Source: UBA7446 sp024639165 (GTDB taxonomy: Bacteria > Bacteroidota > Bacteroidia > Flavobacteriales > Flavobacteriaceae). Taken from it: DNA of 64,000 nt. The notes under the pieces were generated by a model. That model ran no database searches and was not told the DNA's origin. It saw nothing but the letters and a program-made list of their open reading frames with translations. A program made the translations under genes and the position numbers. This document shows positions 34,201-40,992 of the stretch, one piece after another. The stretch is from positions 136,350 through 200,349 of the forward strand of contig JAHEIX010000002.1 in the NCBI GenBank assembly GCA_024639165.1, in the 5' to 3' direction. How positions within the stretch are numbered: position 1 is the stretch's first letter; every line of letters starts with the position of its first letter.

Positions 34201-34688
34201 TAATCGCCCTGTACGCTCACGTTTAGAATGGGAAGCTCCTCAGAGAAATTTAAGTTAAAAACAGCAGGTTCTAGCTTGGCATTGTTAAAAGTTGGCCAGT
34301 CTTCCGAAGCAACCACTGCGTCCACTTCATCTTTGACGCGCTGCTTGGCTAGGTCTACGTCAATATCTTCATCAAATTCAATGGATACAATGGAATAATC
34401 GTCTTGGGAGGTGGAAGTGATTTCGGTAATATTGCTAATACCCTTGATGCCTTCCTCAAGTGGATCCGTAACAAAGCGCTCAATGTCTTGTGCTGTATTT
34501 CCAGGATAGGGGGTGCTTATAAAAATGGTTGTTTCTGTAATTTCGGGGAAGTTTTCTCTTGGCATATTAACGTATGCCGTACCTCCTAGAATTAGGAAAA
34601 TACCCATCAGTACGTAAATAATAGTACTGTTTTTTATAGCCCAAACCGATAGACCAAAAGCGGAGTTGGATTTATTTTCTTGACTCAT
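31242..34688 (-). CDS. RND-family efflux transporter permease (AcrB-like)
   Basis: An 1148-residue inner-membrane proton-driven exporter, the pump of a tripartite system. Helix 1 (about 20-38) leads to the first periplasmic porter domain; helices 2-6 follow, including GLGMLVDNGIVVVENVYRL, the helix-4 proton-relay region where the common VDD pair is VDN. A second porter half and final helices (SLAGIVVNNSVVLLDY) repeat the pattern. An extra loop of about 100 residues (VEEKNMTQKGLIRL onward) lies mid-protein. Overlaps the adaptor gene by ATGA. Confidence 0.95.
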   Translation of the reverse strand: MSQENKSNSAFGLSVWAIKNSTIIYVLMGIFLILGGTAYVNMPRENFPEITETTIFISTPYPGNTAQDIERFVTDPLEEGIKGISNITEITSTSQDDYSIVSIEFDEDIDVDLAKQRVKDEVDAVVASEDWPTFNNAKLEPAVFNLNFSEELPILNVSVQGDYPIERLKSYGEILEERIEQLDEIKAVDIRGAQDKEIEVAVDIRKMMASKVSFNDVVQSIANENMTVSAGSMRSGGQRRSVRVVGEVSTPAELEEFVVTNEKGTVSLGEIASISFKEKETTSFARDFGVSTVMLDVKKRGGKNLIQAATSIRQIVLEAQENDFPEDLSVTISNDMSSLTLNQVNDLVNNILFGVLLVVTVLTFFLGFRNALFVGFAIPMSMFISFVILQTLGYTMNTMVLFALVMGLGMLVDNGIVVVENVYRLIEKEGMPRVEAAKTGVSEIAYPIIISTATTVAAFIPLGFWPGIMGQFMIYFPITLSIVLGSSLFVALLFNSMLVSKFMDVEEKNMTQKGLIRLSLILGGIGLFFMLISTGTRGFGSFMITIAALFWLYRYVVKGLAHKFQRFFLHNLERNYERLLQFAMRGWRAYAFVFGTIALLITSFVLVGIAGPKVEFFPDNEPSQIIVYIEYPQGTDIDKTNAITKGIEQVVIETVNKEKYMDEDTNFMVESLVSQVGEGAGNPQTDGGSQAEMPHRGKITATMREYKFRRGLSSEVLRSEVQQALQGKFSGVSISVEKDANGPPVGYPINIEISGGDYIELIKVANEVRSFIIKENIPGIEELKVDVNRNKPGMEVTVDRRKAGSLGVSAGQVGFQLRRALFGEKAGVYKNDGEDYDINVRFQEADRYNPSALFNQNITFRDMASGQIKSIPVSAVVETKNVAGFSAIKHKNMRRVVTVYSAILPGYNANEIVGQVQTQLQGFNIPKGIDYAFTGEIAEQEENMRFLSSALGFAILLIMLLLVFQFNSVSKPLIILFSIFMSFTGVMLGLVFFNMTFVIIMTMMGIISLAGIVVNNSVVLLDYTQLLIDRKRKALGITDDNLLPRKDIFEAIVAGGKARLRPVLLTAITTVLGLIPLAIGLNINFFSLFATGDPQIYFGGENVIFWGPLAWTVIFGLTFATFLTLVIVPVTFFLSKRAAIRFKATLGN

Positions 34689-35839
34689 AAGGCATTTGTA
34701 ATTCGGATGTTTTCATTTTCTTTAACCAAACGCGCCCCTTCGTAAATGACACGATCTTCGGGGTTTAATCCGCTGATAACTTCAACTACATCACCTTCAA
34801 CAAGGCCAGTTTCAATAAATCTTTTTTCCGCCTTATTGCTATCAGTAACCACATATACATATTGCGTTCCTTCAAAATTTTCAGAAACAACTTCTAGCGG
34901 CACAACTAGGGCATCTGATTTTTGGTAGTCTACGAGTTTTACAACGGTTATGGTGTTGGGCGCAAGGGTTAGCTTGTTGTCTGCAGCAATAGTTACTTTA
35001 AAGGTCCTGTTGCCTGGGCTTATGTGGGTTCCCTTATGCGTTACACGACTTTGATATTGGTGATCAAACGATGGAATTTCAACGGTTGCTGCAGTACCTT
35101 TATCTATAGATGTATAATAACGCTCAGGCACATCAACATCAACATACATGCTTTGTAGATTTACCAAACGAAGCAAGGGGCTCATACCAGGGGAAACCAA
35201 TTGACCTACTTCAGCCACAACATCGTCTATCCGGCCAGAAAAGGGGGCATAAAGGCTTGACTTGTCAAGTTGCTTTTTGAGTTGTTCATAGCTGTTTTCT
35301 TGGCTTTCGTAAGCGGCTTTGGCTTGTAGATATTCAATTTCAGCGCCTATATTTTGATCCCATAAGCGCTTTTGACGCAAGTAAATAGTCTTGGCTAGTT
35401 CGAGTTGGGTTTTTAGTAAAGCCACGTTTTGAGAAAGACCACCATCGTCTATGCTTAGCAACAAATCTCCTTTTTTTACGGACTGCCCCTCTTTGACATA
35501 TATGGCCTTTACCTTGCCTAAAAACTCAGCAGTGAGCATTAAGTTTTGATCTGTTTTTACAGTTCCCTGTAACACGACTGTGTGCTGAAAGAATTCTTTT
35601 TTTAATGTCAATACAGTTACCAACGACCGTTTTTTATTTTCGTCCAACGCATCAATGGCTTCAATAACCGTATTCAGCTCTGTTTTTATGGCATTGTTTT
35701 GTTTTACAAGCTCGGCTTGTTTTGCCCGTAATCCCACCACGTCTTTTTGCGCAATTAGTGTTTGGGTGGTTGGGGTTTCAGAAGAACTACAGCTAAGTAA
35801 TAGGCCAGTGAGTAGGGTTATTAGTGTTCTTTGTATCAT
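34685..35839 (-). CDS. RND efflux periplasmic adaptor (membrane-fusion protein)
   Basis: A 384-residue lipoprotein with lipobox LLLSC (near residue 17). A coiled coil (about 30-75 and 140-190) flanks the lipoyl-like half-motifs (IYVKEGQSVKKGDLLLSIDDG and SLYAPFSGRIDDVVAEVGQ), followed by beta-barrel and membrane-proximal domains (YEGARLVKENENIRI). It couples the permease to the TolC-like channel. It overlaps both neighbours by 4 bases. Confidence 0.94.
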   Translation of the reverse strand: MIQRTLITLLTGLLLSCSSSETPTTQTLIAQKDVVGLRAKQAELVKQNNAIKTELNTVIEAIDALDENKKRSLVTVLTLKKEFFQHTVVLQGTVKTDQNLMLTAEFLGKVKAIYVKEGQSVKKGDLLLSIDDGGLSQNVALLKTQLELAKTIYLRQKRLWDQNIGAEIEYLQAKAAYESQENSYEQLKKQLDKSSLYAPFSGRIDDVVAEVGQLVSPGMSPLLRLVNLQSMYVDVDVPERYYTSIDKGTAATVEIPSFDHQYQSRVTHKGTHISPGNRTFKVTIAADNKLTLAPNTITVVKLVDYQKSDALVVPLEVVSENFEGTQYVYVVTDSNKAEKRFIETGLVEGDVVEVISGLNPEDRVIYEGARLVKENENIRITNAL

Positions 35840-37164
35840 TTTGTTTGCGTTACAGGGTTTAGTAATAGGGATAATTTTGTTTTTGAAACAACCAGTTGTT
35901 GCATGGCGTTTAGGTAATTGTTTTGCGCCTCGTATAACTGTGTTTGTATTTGTCTGAGTGTAAATCCAGAAACTAGGCCTTCTTTGAATTTGATTTCATT
36001 TTTCTGGGCAATGTCTTCTGCCAGCCTTAAACTCTGAGCTGTAGTTTGCACATTTTCCAATTGGAACTGCACCTCACTTCTCATACGGCTTTCTTCAAGC
36101 AAGATTTCCTGGACAACATTTTGGGCTTGATTTTTAGATTGATTCAGCGCTAATTTGGCTTGTTGTCTTTTGGCCTTAGATTGAAAACTACTAAATACAG
36201 GTACGCTAAGATTAACGCCCATCACCGCGCGACCATACCAATCCTGACTGGGCTGGGTGAAATCAAAATCATCGCCAAAGCCATCATAACCCCCACTCAA
36301 AAATGCTTTAATAGTGGGCAAGGTTTTAAAGCGCTCTAGCTTGAGCAAGAGTTCCTTGGAGCGCACATCGTTTTGTGCCATTTGATAGTCGATGTTTTCT
36401 GAAACCGACAAGCTGCCATCGGCTGTATTTTGCATTTCAAGTACCAAGCCCTCAAGCGAACTGCTCAGGGATAGCGGTTCGTCTAGGTCCATGCCCAATA
36501 CATACCGCAACACATTTTTGGCTACGACATGCATTTGTGTGGCATATTGTAGCGTGCTTTCTAAAGCAGCGAGCGTTAGTTGTAATTGCTGCACATTTTC
36601 CTCTTCGATAAAACCGTTTTCAAAAACCTGCCTGGCCTCTTTTAGGTTGTTTTTGGCTAGACTTAGATTTTGATTTAAATAGACAAGTTGCGCCTTAGCT
36701 AAAAGTGTATTTACATAAGCTTCCACTGCAGCTTGTTCCACAGCTTGCTCGGTTTTGACATAGGCTTGTTGTGAAATGCGGAGGTATATTTCGGAAGCCT
36801 GTAAGCCTACCAAGTAGGTGCCGTCAAATATCATTTGGTTTAGCGTTAGCCCTGCAGAAACACTTTGAGAGGTGCCAAAAGTAACGGCGCTATACTCTCC
36901 TGCAACACCACCAAAATATTGACCAGGAACAAGAGACACCGGTTGGTCAAAAGCATTGTTATAATTGGCAGATAGAGATATTTGCGGAAGTCCAGAGGCT
37001 ATGGTTTCGAGTCGTTTTTGTTGGGCGATTTTAATATCTGAATTTGCGTTTTGTAAGCTTCTGTTGTTTGTCATGGCCAACTGTATGGCGCTGTTCAAAT
37101 CCAGCTCTTGGGCATTGAGAGTGAAAACAAAGAACAGTGCAATTAGGCGTAATATGTTATTCAT
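35836..37164 (-). CDS. TolC-family outer-membrane efflux channel
   Basis: A 442-residue exported protein: signal peptide 1-18 (FTLNAQ), then two OEP repeats with long coiled coils (SNSDIKIAQQKRLE-type pattern, YVNTLLAKAQLVYLNQNLSL, FKEGLVSGFTLRQIQTQLYE). It forms the outer-membrane duct for the RND pump. Its start overlaps the tetR stop in ATGAATAA, the same octamer used in the hem operon. Confidence 0.93.
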   Translation of the reverse strand: MNNILRLIALFFVFTLNAQELDLNSAIQLAMTNNRSLQNANSDIKIAQQKRLETIASGLPQISLSANYNNAFDQPVSLVPGQYFGGVAGEYSAVTFGTSQSVSAGLTLNQMIFDGTYLVGLQASEIYLRISQQAYVKTEQAVEQAAVEAYVNTLLAKAQLVYLNQNLSLAKNNLKEARQVFENGFIEEENVQQLQLTLAALESTLQYATQMHVVAKNVLRYVLGMDLDEPLSLSSSLEGLVLEMQNTADGSLSVSENIDYQMAQNDVRSKELLLKLERFKTLPTIKAFLSGGYDGFGDDFDFTQPSQDWYGRAVMGVNLSVPVFSSFQSKAKRQQAKLALNQSKNQAQNVVQEILLEESRMRSEVQFQLENVQTTAQSLRLAEDIAQKNEIKFKEGLVSGFTLRQIQTQLYEAQNNYLNAMQQLVVSKTKLSLLLNPVTQTK

Positions 37165-37759
37165 GGGGTCTTAGTTCAAGGGTGTTATAAACGGCTATTC
37201 CAGATTCTGTACAAATGGCACGCAGGTGATATTCTAGGTAATCGGACATAAGTTGACTGTGTTGAAATATGTCAGCCGGGAATAGTCGCTGATCTTTGAT
37301 GCCCATCATGCCGTTAAAGTACAAGCGTGCAATAAACGGGATATTTAAGTTGGCGCGAAACAGTCCTGTTGCTACTCCCTCTTTTAAACTTTTACTCACA
37401 CAGCCGATCATGAAGTCTAGCTGTTTGTCGCTGAGTTCATGAAAAATTTCAGGGTAGTATTTTTTGAGTTGATATTGGGGAGAAATCTTTTCATTTTTGA
37501 TGTGCTTCATCATAAACATTTTGATGTCGTGCAACTCAATAATGGGGTTTTTTGATAGCTGACAAATGCCGTTTATTTCTTCTGTTATGTAATTAAAAAA
37601 GTCAAACACACACGCTCGCACCAATGCCTGTTTATTAGAATAATGTGTATAAAGTGTTTTTTTTGATATCCCAAGTCTTTGGGCAATATCGTCCATGGTT
37701 ACGCTTTTAAAACCAAGCGTAAGGAACATTTCCGTGCAGGGGGGGAGTATGTTTTTCAT
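37157..37759 (-). CDS. TetR/AcrR-family repressor of the RND operon
   Basis: A 200-residue regulator beginning MKNILPPCTEMFLTLGF; an upstream in-frame start at 37870 is rejected because it overlaps the divergent prenyl synthase start and lacks similarity to TetR N-termini. The helix-turn-helix is VTMDDIAQRLGISKKTLYTHYSNKQALV (helices about 20-47 of this form), followed by an all-helical ligand domain. First gene of the efflux operon, so likely autoregulatory; the inducer is unknown. Confidence 0.88.
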   Translation of the reverse strand: MKNILPPCTEMFLTLGFKSVTMDDIAQRLGISKKTLYTHYSNKQALVRACVFDFFNYITEEINGICQLSKNPIIELHDIKMFMMKHIKNEKISPQYQLKKYYPEIFHELSDKQLDFMIGCVSKSLKEGVATGLFRANLNIPFIARLYFNGMMGIKDQRLFPADIFQHSQLMSDYLEYHLRAICTESGIAVYNTLELRPHE

Positions 37760-37772
37760 AACAAATAGCACG

Positions 37773-37780
37773 CAAAAATA
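37773..37780 (-). promoter_or_regulatory. -7 element of the tetR-efflux operon
   Basis: TATTTTTG on the minus strand, 13 bases before the chosen ATG at 37759; supports that start. Confidence 0.5.
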
Positions 37781-37868
37781 CACAGGAAACTTTAAAAACC
37801 AAAAAAGTTTCCAACGTTTTTCTTTTCTAGAAGGCTTCATTACAATTCCATAACGTATTTTTACATAC

Positions 37869-38843
37869 ATGAAATTTTTGACAGCATACCATCAGCTTCT
37901 AGACGCATCGCTCATTTCTGCGAACAAAGACAAAGCTCCTCAAGGCCTATATGCTCCAATTGATTATTTATTGTCCTTAGGCGGTAAGCGGCTTCGTCCG
38001 ATTTTGGTGTTGATGGCTTGTGAAGCCTTTGGTAAAGATGCCAAAGCCGGTCTTGATGCCGCCAAGGCAGTGGAAATTTTCCACAACTTTACGCTTATGC
38101 ATGACGACATTATGGATAAGGCAGTCTTGCGCAGAGGACAGCAAACGGTGCATCAAAAATGGGATGTTAACACAGCCATATTGTCGGGGGATGCGATGTT
38201 GATCCAAGCCTATGAATGTCTGAATGCGTATCCACCTGAACAATTTAAAGAACTTACTCAACTGTTGAGTAAAACAGCACTAGAGGTCTGTGAAGGGCAA
38301 CAATACGATGTGGATTTTGAGACCAGTAGCGATGTGAGCATTGCTCAGTATCTGGAAATGATTCGCTTAAAGACAGCGGTGTTGGTAGGATGTGCCTTGG
38401 AAATGGGCGCACGAATTGGCGGTGCCGACTCAGCTAATGCCAAGCAGTTGTATCACTTCGGCGAACAACTGGGGATTGCCTTTCAATTGCAAGACGACTA
38501 TTTGGATACCTTTGGCGATGCGGCAACTTTTGGCAAACGCATTGGCGGAGATATTGCGGAAAATAAAAAAACCATTTTGGTACATCTCACGCTTGCTCAC
38601 GGAACTCCCGAACAGCAGCAAGAATTAACCCGATGGTTTTCAAATACACCCAAAGACGACAGCGCCAAAATAACTGCTGTTACCGAACTGTTTAGCGCTG
38701 CTAAGGCTGATACGGCGACGCTAGAAGAAGTGGCACGTTATACCAAAAATGCTTTTGATGTGTTGGATAAAATTCCTTTAAAAACAGCACAAATGCAGCG
38801 CTTTAAAGATTTTGGAAATTGGCTAATGAAACGTACGCAATAA
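37869..38843 (+). CDS. Polyprenyl (all-trans) diphosphate synthase
   Basis: A 324-residue prenyltransferase that elongates allylic diphosphates with IPP for quinone side chains or carotenoid precursors. First Asp-rich motif DDIMD at 79-83 (MHDDIMDKAVLRRGQ), second DDYLD at 209-213 (QLQDDYLDTFGD), and GGKRLRP at 38-44. Product chain length cannot be read safely. TATTTTTA lies five bases before the ATG. Its 3' end overlaps the convergent lycopene cyclase by 21 bases. Confidence 0.93.
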   Translation: MKFLTAYHQLLDASLISANKDKAPQGLYAPIDYLLSLGGKRLRPILVLMACEAFGKDAKAGLDAAKAVEIFHNFTLMHDDIMDKAVLRRGQQTVHQKWDVNTAILSGDAMLIQAYECLNAYPPEQFKELTQLLSKTALEVCEGQQYDVDFETSSDVSIAQYLEMIRLKTAVLVGCALEMGARIGGADSANAKQLYHFGEQLGIAFQLQDDYLDTFGDAATFGKRIGGDIAENKKTILVHLTLAHGTPEQQQELTRWFSNTPKDDSAKITAVTELFSAAKADTATLEEVARYTKNAFDVLDKIPLKTAQMQRFKDFGNWLMKRTQ

Positions 38844-39986
38844 TCGTCTAAAAACTTGCCCTACAAATAAGCCCAACGGAAAGCTACGCATGATTTTTAC
38901 TTCTTCCTTTGGAGTTGATTTTTCTTCCAAAAATCTAAATATCCTCTCGGGTTTGTTGTACTGAAACATTCGTGAAAACAAATAACCACCTTTATGGTTG
39001 TGTCGTGCTAATACGTCCAAGAATAGCAAGTCATACCACCAAAATCTATTGCGTTTCTCAAACGTACGCATATCGGTATTTGATTTAAGGAAATTGACCA
39101 GGGCTGTGGCTTTTCGTTCAATAAAAGCAAAGGTAAAGCCCGTGCTAGGCTTTGTCCATCCACCAGCAGAGCCAATATGCAGTATATGCTTGCTGTTTTG
39201 TTTGGCAAAAGGATAGCACGTCATGGGAATACTTCCTGTTTCTTGCTCTTCAATCGTATAATCTCGAATGTCTTTTTCACTTAAGTAAGCGCGTAACTCA
39301 CGTTCATAAGCGGCAGGTTTTAGTTTTTCTTTTGAGAAAAGAGTGTATTCAATCAGCGCCTCCGTGTCACTTTTAGGCAATATGTACATAAAACGGGTGC
39401 TGCCTTTTTGTGCAACTGTAAAGTCCATAAAAGTTGCGGTATCTGCATCAAAATGGGGTTTTTGTGTTTTGATAAACCAGCCAACAAAATGTTGCTGAAG
39501 CACAGGGTAGCGTTTTTGCTGTTGCACCGCCCTCCAATCTAGCATACTGTTAAAGAAAAGCTTGGTGTTATAGGTTTTTTCATTAGTGGTTATCCGTACT
39601 CCCGATTCGTGTTCTTCAAAAGAAACAACGCCCTCATATAGAAGCCTGATATTGCTGTGTTGTTCAATCAGCGTTCGCATAGAAGAGTAATAAGACGCGC
39701 TACGCATCATTTTATATGACAAGGGGCTTATTTTTTCTTTTAAGTTTAGACTTGAAGATCTAAATGAAATATTATCCCATTCTTTTACAATGTGTTCTGA
39801 CCATTGCGTATTGGTTTTGGTTTCCCAAAAACACCAAGTGCGGTCGTTTTTTTTGTTGGGATCTCGTTCTAAAATAAGCAGCTGTTTATCTGCAAAATTA
39901 CCCGATTGTATCAGTTTTTGAACAATTTGAAGCGTAGCTGCGCCAGCACCTGCAAATATAAAATCGTAATCCAGCTCCTTTTCCAC
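38823..39986 (-). CDS. crtY: Lycopene beta-cyclase (CrtY-type)
   Basis: A 387-residue FAD-dependent cyclase that closes the beta-ionone rings of lycopene to beta-carotene, precursor of flavobacterial carotenoids and of retinal. The dinucleotide fold YDFIFAGAGAATLQ is at the N-terminus with an acidic end to strand 2 (LLILERDP); later DRTWCFWE, FIKTQKPHFD and IGSAGGWTKPSTGFTF are CrtY blocks. I choose GTG at 39986 because an exact -7 element lies six to thirteen bases upstream; a TTG at 40022 would precede that promoter. Other crt genes are elsewhere. Confidence 0.9.
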   Translation of the reverse strand: MEKELDYDFIFAGAGAATLQIVQKLIQSGNFADKQLLILERDPNKKNDRTWCFWETKTNTQWSEHIVKEWDNISFRSSSLNLKEKISPLSYKMMRSASYYSSMRTLIEQHSNIRLLYEGVVSFEEHESGVRITTNEKTYNTKLFFNSMLDWRAVQQQKRYPVLQQHFVGWFIKTQKPHFDADTATFMDFTVAQKGSTRFMYILPKSDTEALIEYTLFSKEKLKPAAYERELRAYLSEKDIRDYTIEEQETGSIPMTCYPFAKQNSKHILHIGSAGGWTKPSTGFTFAFIERKATALVNFLKSNTDMRTFEKRNRFWWYDLLFLDVLARHNHKGGYLFSRMFQYNKPERIFRFLEEKSTPKEEVKIMRSFPLGLFVGQVFRRLLRTFH

Positions 39987-39991
39987 CTCGC

Positions 39992-39999
39992 CAAACGTA
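39992..39999 (-). promoter_or_regulatory. -7 element abutting the crtY GTG start
   Basis: TACGTTTG, then GCGAG, then GTG on the minus strand; predicted leaderless. Confidence 0.45.
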
Positions 40000-40043
40000 C
40001 AAAATATGCCGATTAAGCACAAAGAATTAAGTTTTCAATCTGT

Positions 40044-40051
40044 TATATTTG
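40044..40051 (+). promoter_or_regulatory. -7 element abutting the ZIP transporter start
   Basis: TATATTTG, then CAGC, then ATG at 40056; the clearest leaderless arrangement in the window. Confidence 0.55.
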
Positions 40052-40055
40052 CAGC

Positions 40056-40877
40056 ATGTTTGAATCTATTCTTAATTTCTTTGAGAGTACCCCTCCCATT
40101 TTAGGTGCACTCTACGCTACGCTTTTCACATGGGGTCTTACCGCATTTGGCGCATCTTTTGTTTTTTTATTTAAGACAATGAACCGATCCGTTCTTGATG
40201 GTATGCTCGGCTTCACGGGAGGTGTAATGGTGGCAGCAAGTTTTTGGAGCTTGTTGGCTCCTGGGATTGATATGAGTCCGGGGACCGGTTTTATAAAGGT
40301 CATACCAGCTGCTGTTGGATTTACTTTTGGCGCATTATTTATTTTTGGACTGGACAAGGTTCTGCCACACTTGCATATTAACTTTAAAGAGTCAGAAGGG
40401 ATCAAAACCCCTTGGCACCGTACTACGCTTATGGTTTTGGCCATCACCCTTCACAACATTCCAGAGGGATTGGCTGTGGGCGTATTGTTTGGTGGTGTTG
40501 CCGCTGGACTACCCGAAGCATCTATTGCTGGTGCTGTTGTTTTGGCCATTGGAATTGGCATACAAAATTTTCCAGAAGGGGTTGCGGTTTCCATGCCCAT
40601 GCGTCGGTTGGGACTTAGCAGACGAAAAAGCTTTTTTTATGGCCAAGCCTCTGCCATTGTGGAGCCTATTGCCGCTGTAATTGGCGCTTTTGCGGTTACT
40701 TTTTTCACGCCCATTTTGCCTTATGCACTAGCTTTTGCAGCTGGAGCCATGATTTTTGTTGTAGTAGAGGAGGTAATTCCTGAAACTCAACAAGACAAGT
40801 ACACAGATATTGCGGCCTTGGGCTTTATAGGCGGTTTTGTAGTGATGATGACGCTAGACGTAGCCCTAGGGGGTTAA
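40056..40877 (+). CDS. ZIP-family divalent metal transporter
   Basis: A 273-residue inner-membrane protein with eight helices, importing Zn2+ or related divalent metals. The binuclear metal-site motifs are HNIPEG (133-138, helix 4) and IGIQNFPEGVAVS (167-179, helix 5), as in the GufA-like ZIP subgroup. A charged/histidine loop (LPHLHINF) precedes helix 4. Convergent with the FeoB-partner gene, sharing TTAA at the stop codons. Confidence 0.93.
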   Translation: MFESILNFFESTPPILGALYATLFTWGLTAFGASFVFLFKTMNRSVLDGMLGFTGGVMVAASFWSLLAPGIDMSPGTGFIKVIPAAVGFTFGALFIFGLDKVLPHLHINFKESEGIKTPWHRTTLMVLAITLHNIPEGLAVGVLFGGVAAGLPEASIAGAVVLAIGIGIQNFPEGVAVSMPMRRLGLSRRKSFFYGQASAIVEPIAAVIGAFAVTFFTPILPYALAFAAGAMIFVVVEEVIPETQQDKYTDIAALGFIGGFVVMMTLDVALGG

Positions 40878-40990
40878 TGACAACCACATCCTTTTGTATC
40901 GCACCCCGTTGTTTTTTTTCTAGGACGAAAGCGTTGTACAAGAAAATACAACGACCAAAGTACAGCTGCAATGATAATTACGTGTTCCAT
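40874..40990 (-). CDS. FeoB-associated Cys-rich small membrane protein
   Basis: A 38-residue ORF: one hydrophobic helix (about 4-19, VIIIAAVLWSLYFLV) then a basic stretch QRFRPRKK and a tail with GCDTKGCGCH (C30, C35, C37, H38). Position two bases after feoB in the same direction and this layout match the FeoB-associated Cys-rich membrane protein family. It may bind iron at the cytoplasmic mouth of FeoB or fill the FeoC role. Its stop overlaps the ZIP stop by four bases. Confidence 0.85.
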   Translation of the reverse strand: MEHVIIIAAVLWSLYFLVQRFRPRKKTTGCDTKGCGCH

Positions 40991-40992
40991 AA

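Noticed and set aside
37760..37870. N-terminal extension of the TetR regulator up to 37870
   Set aside because: It would overlap the prenyl synthase start and span the tetR promoter; TetR similarity begins at 37759.
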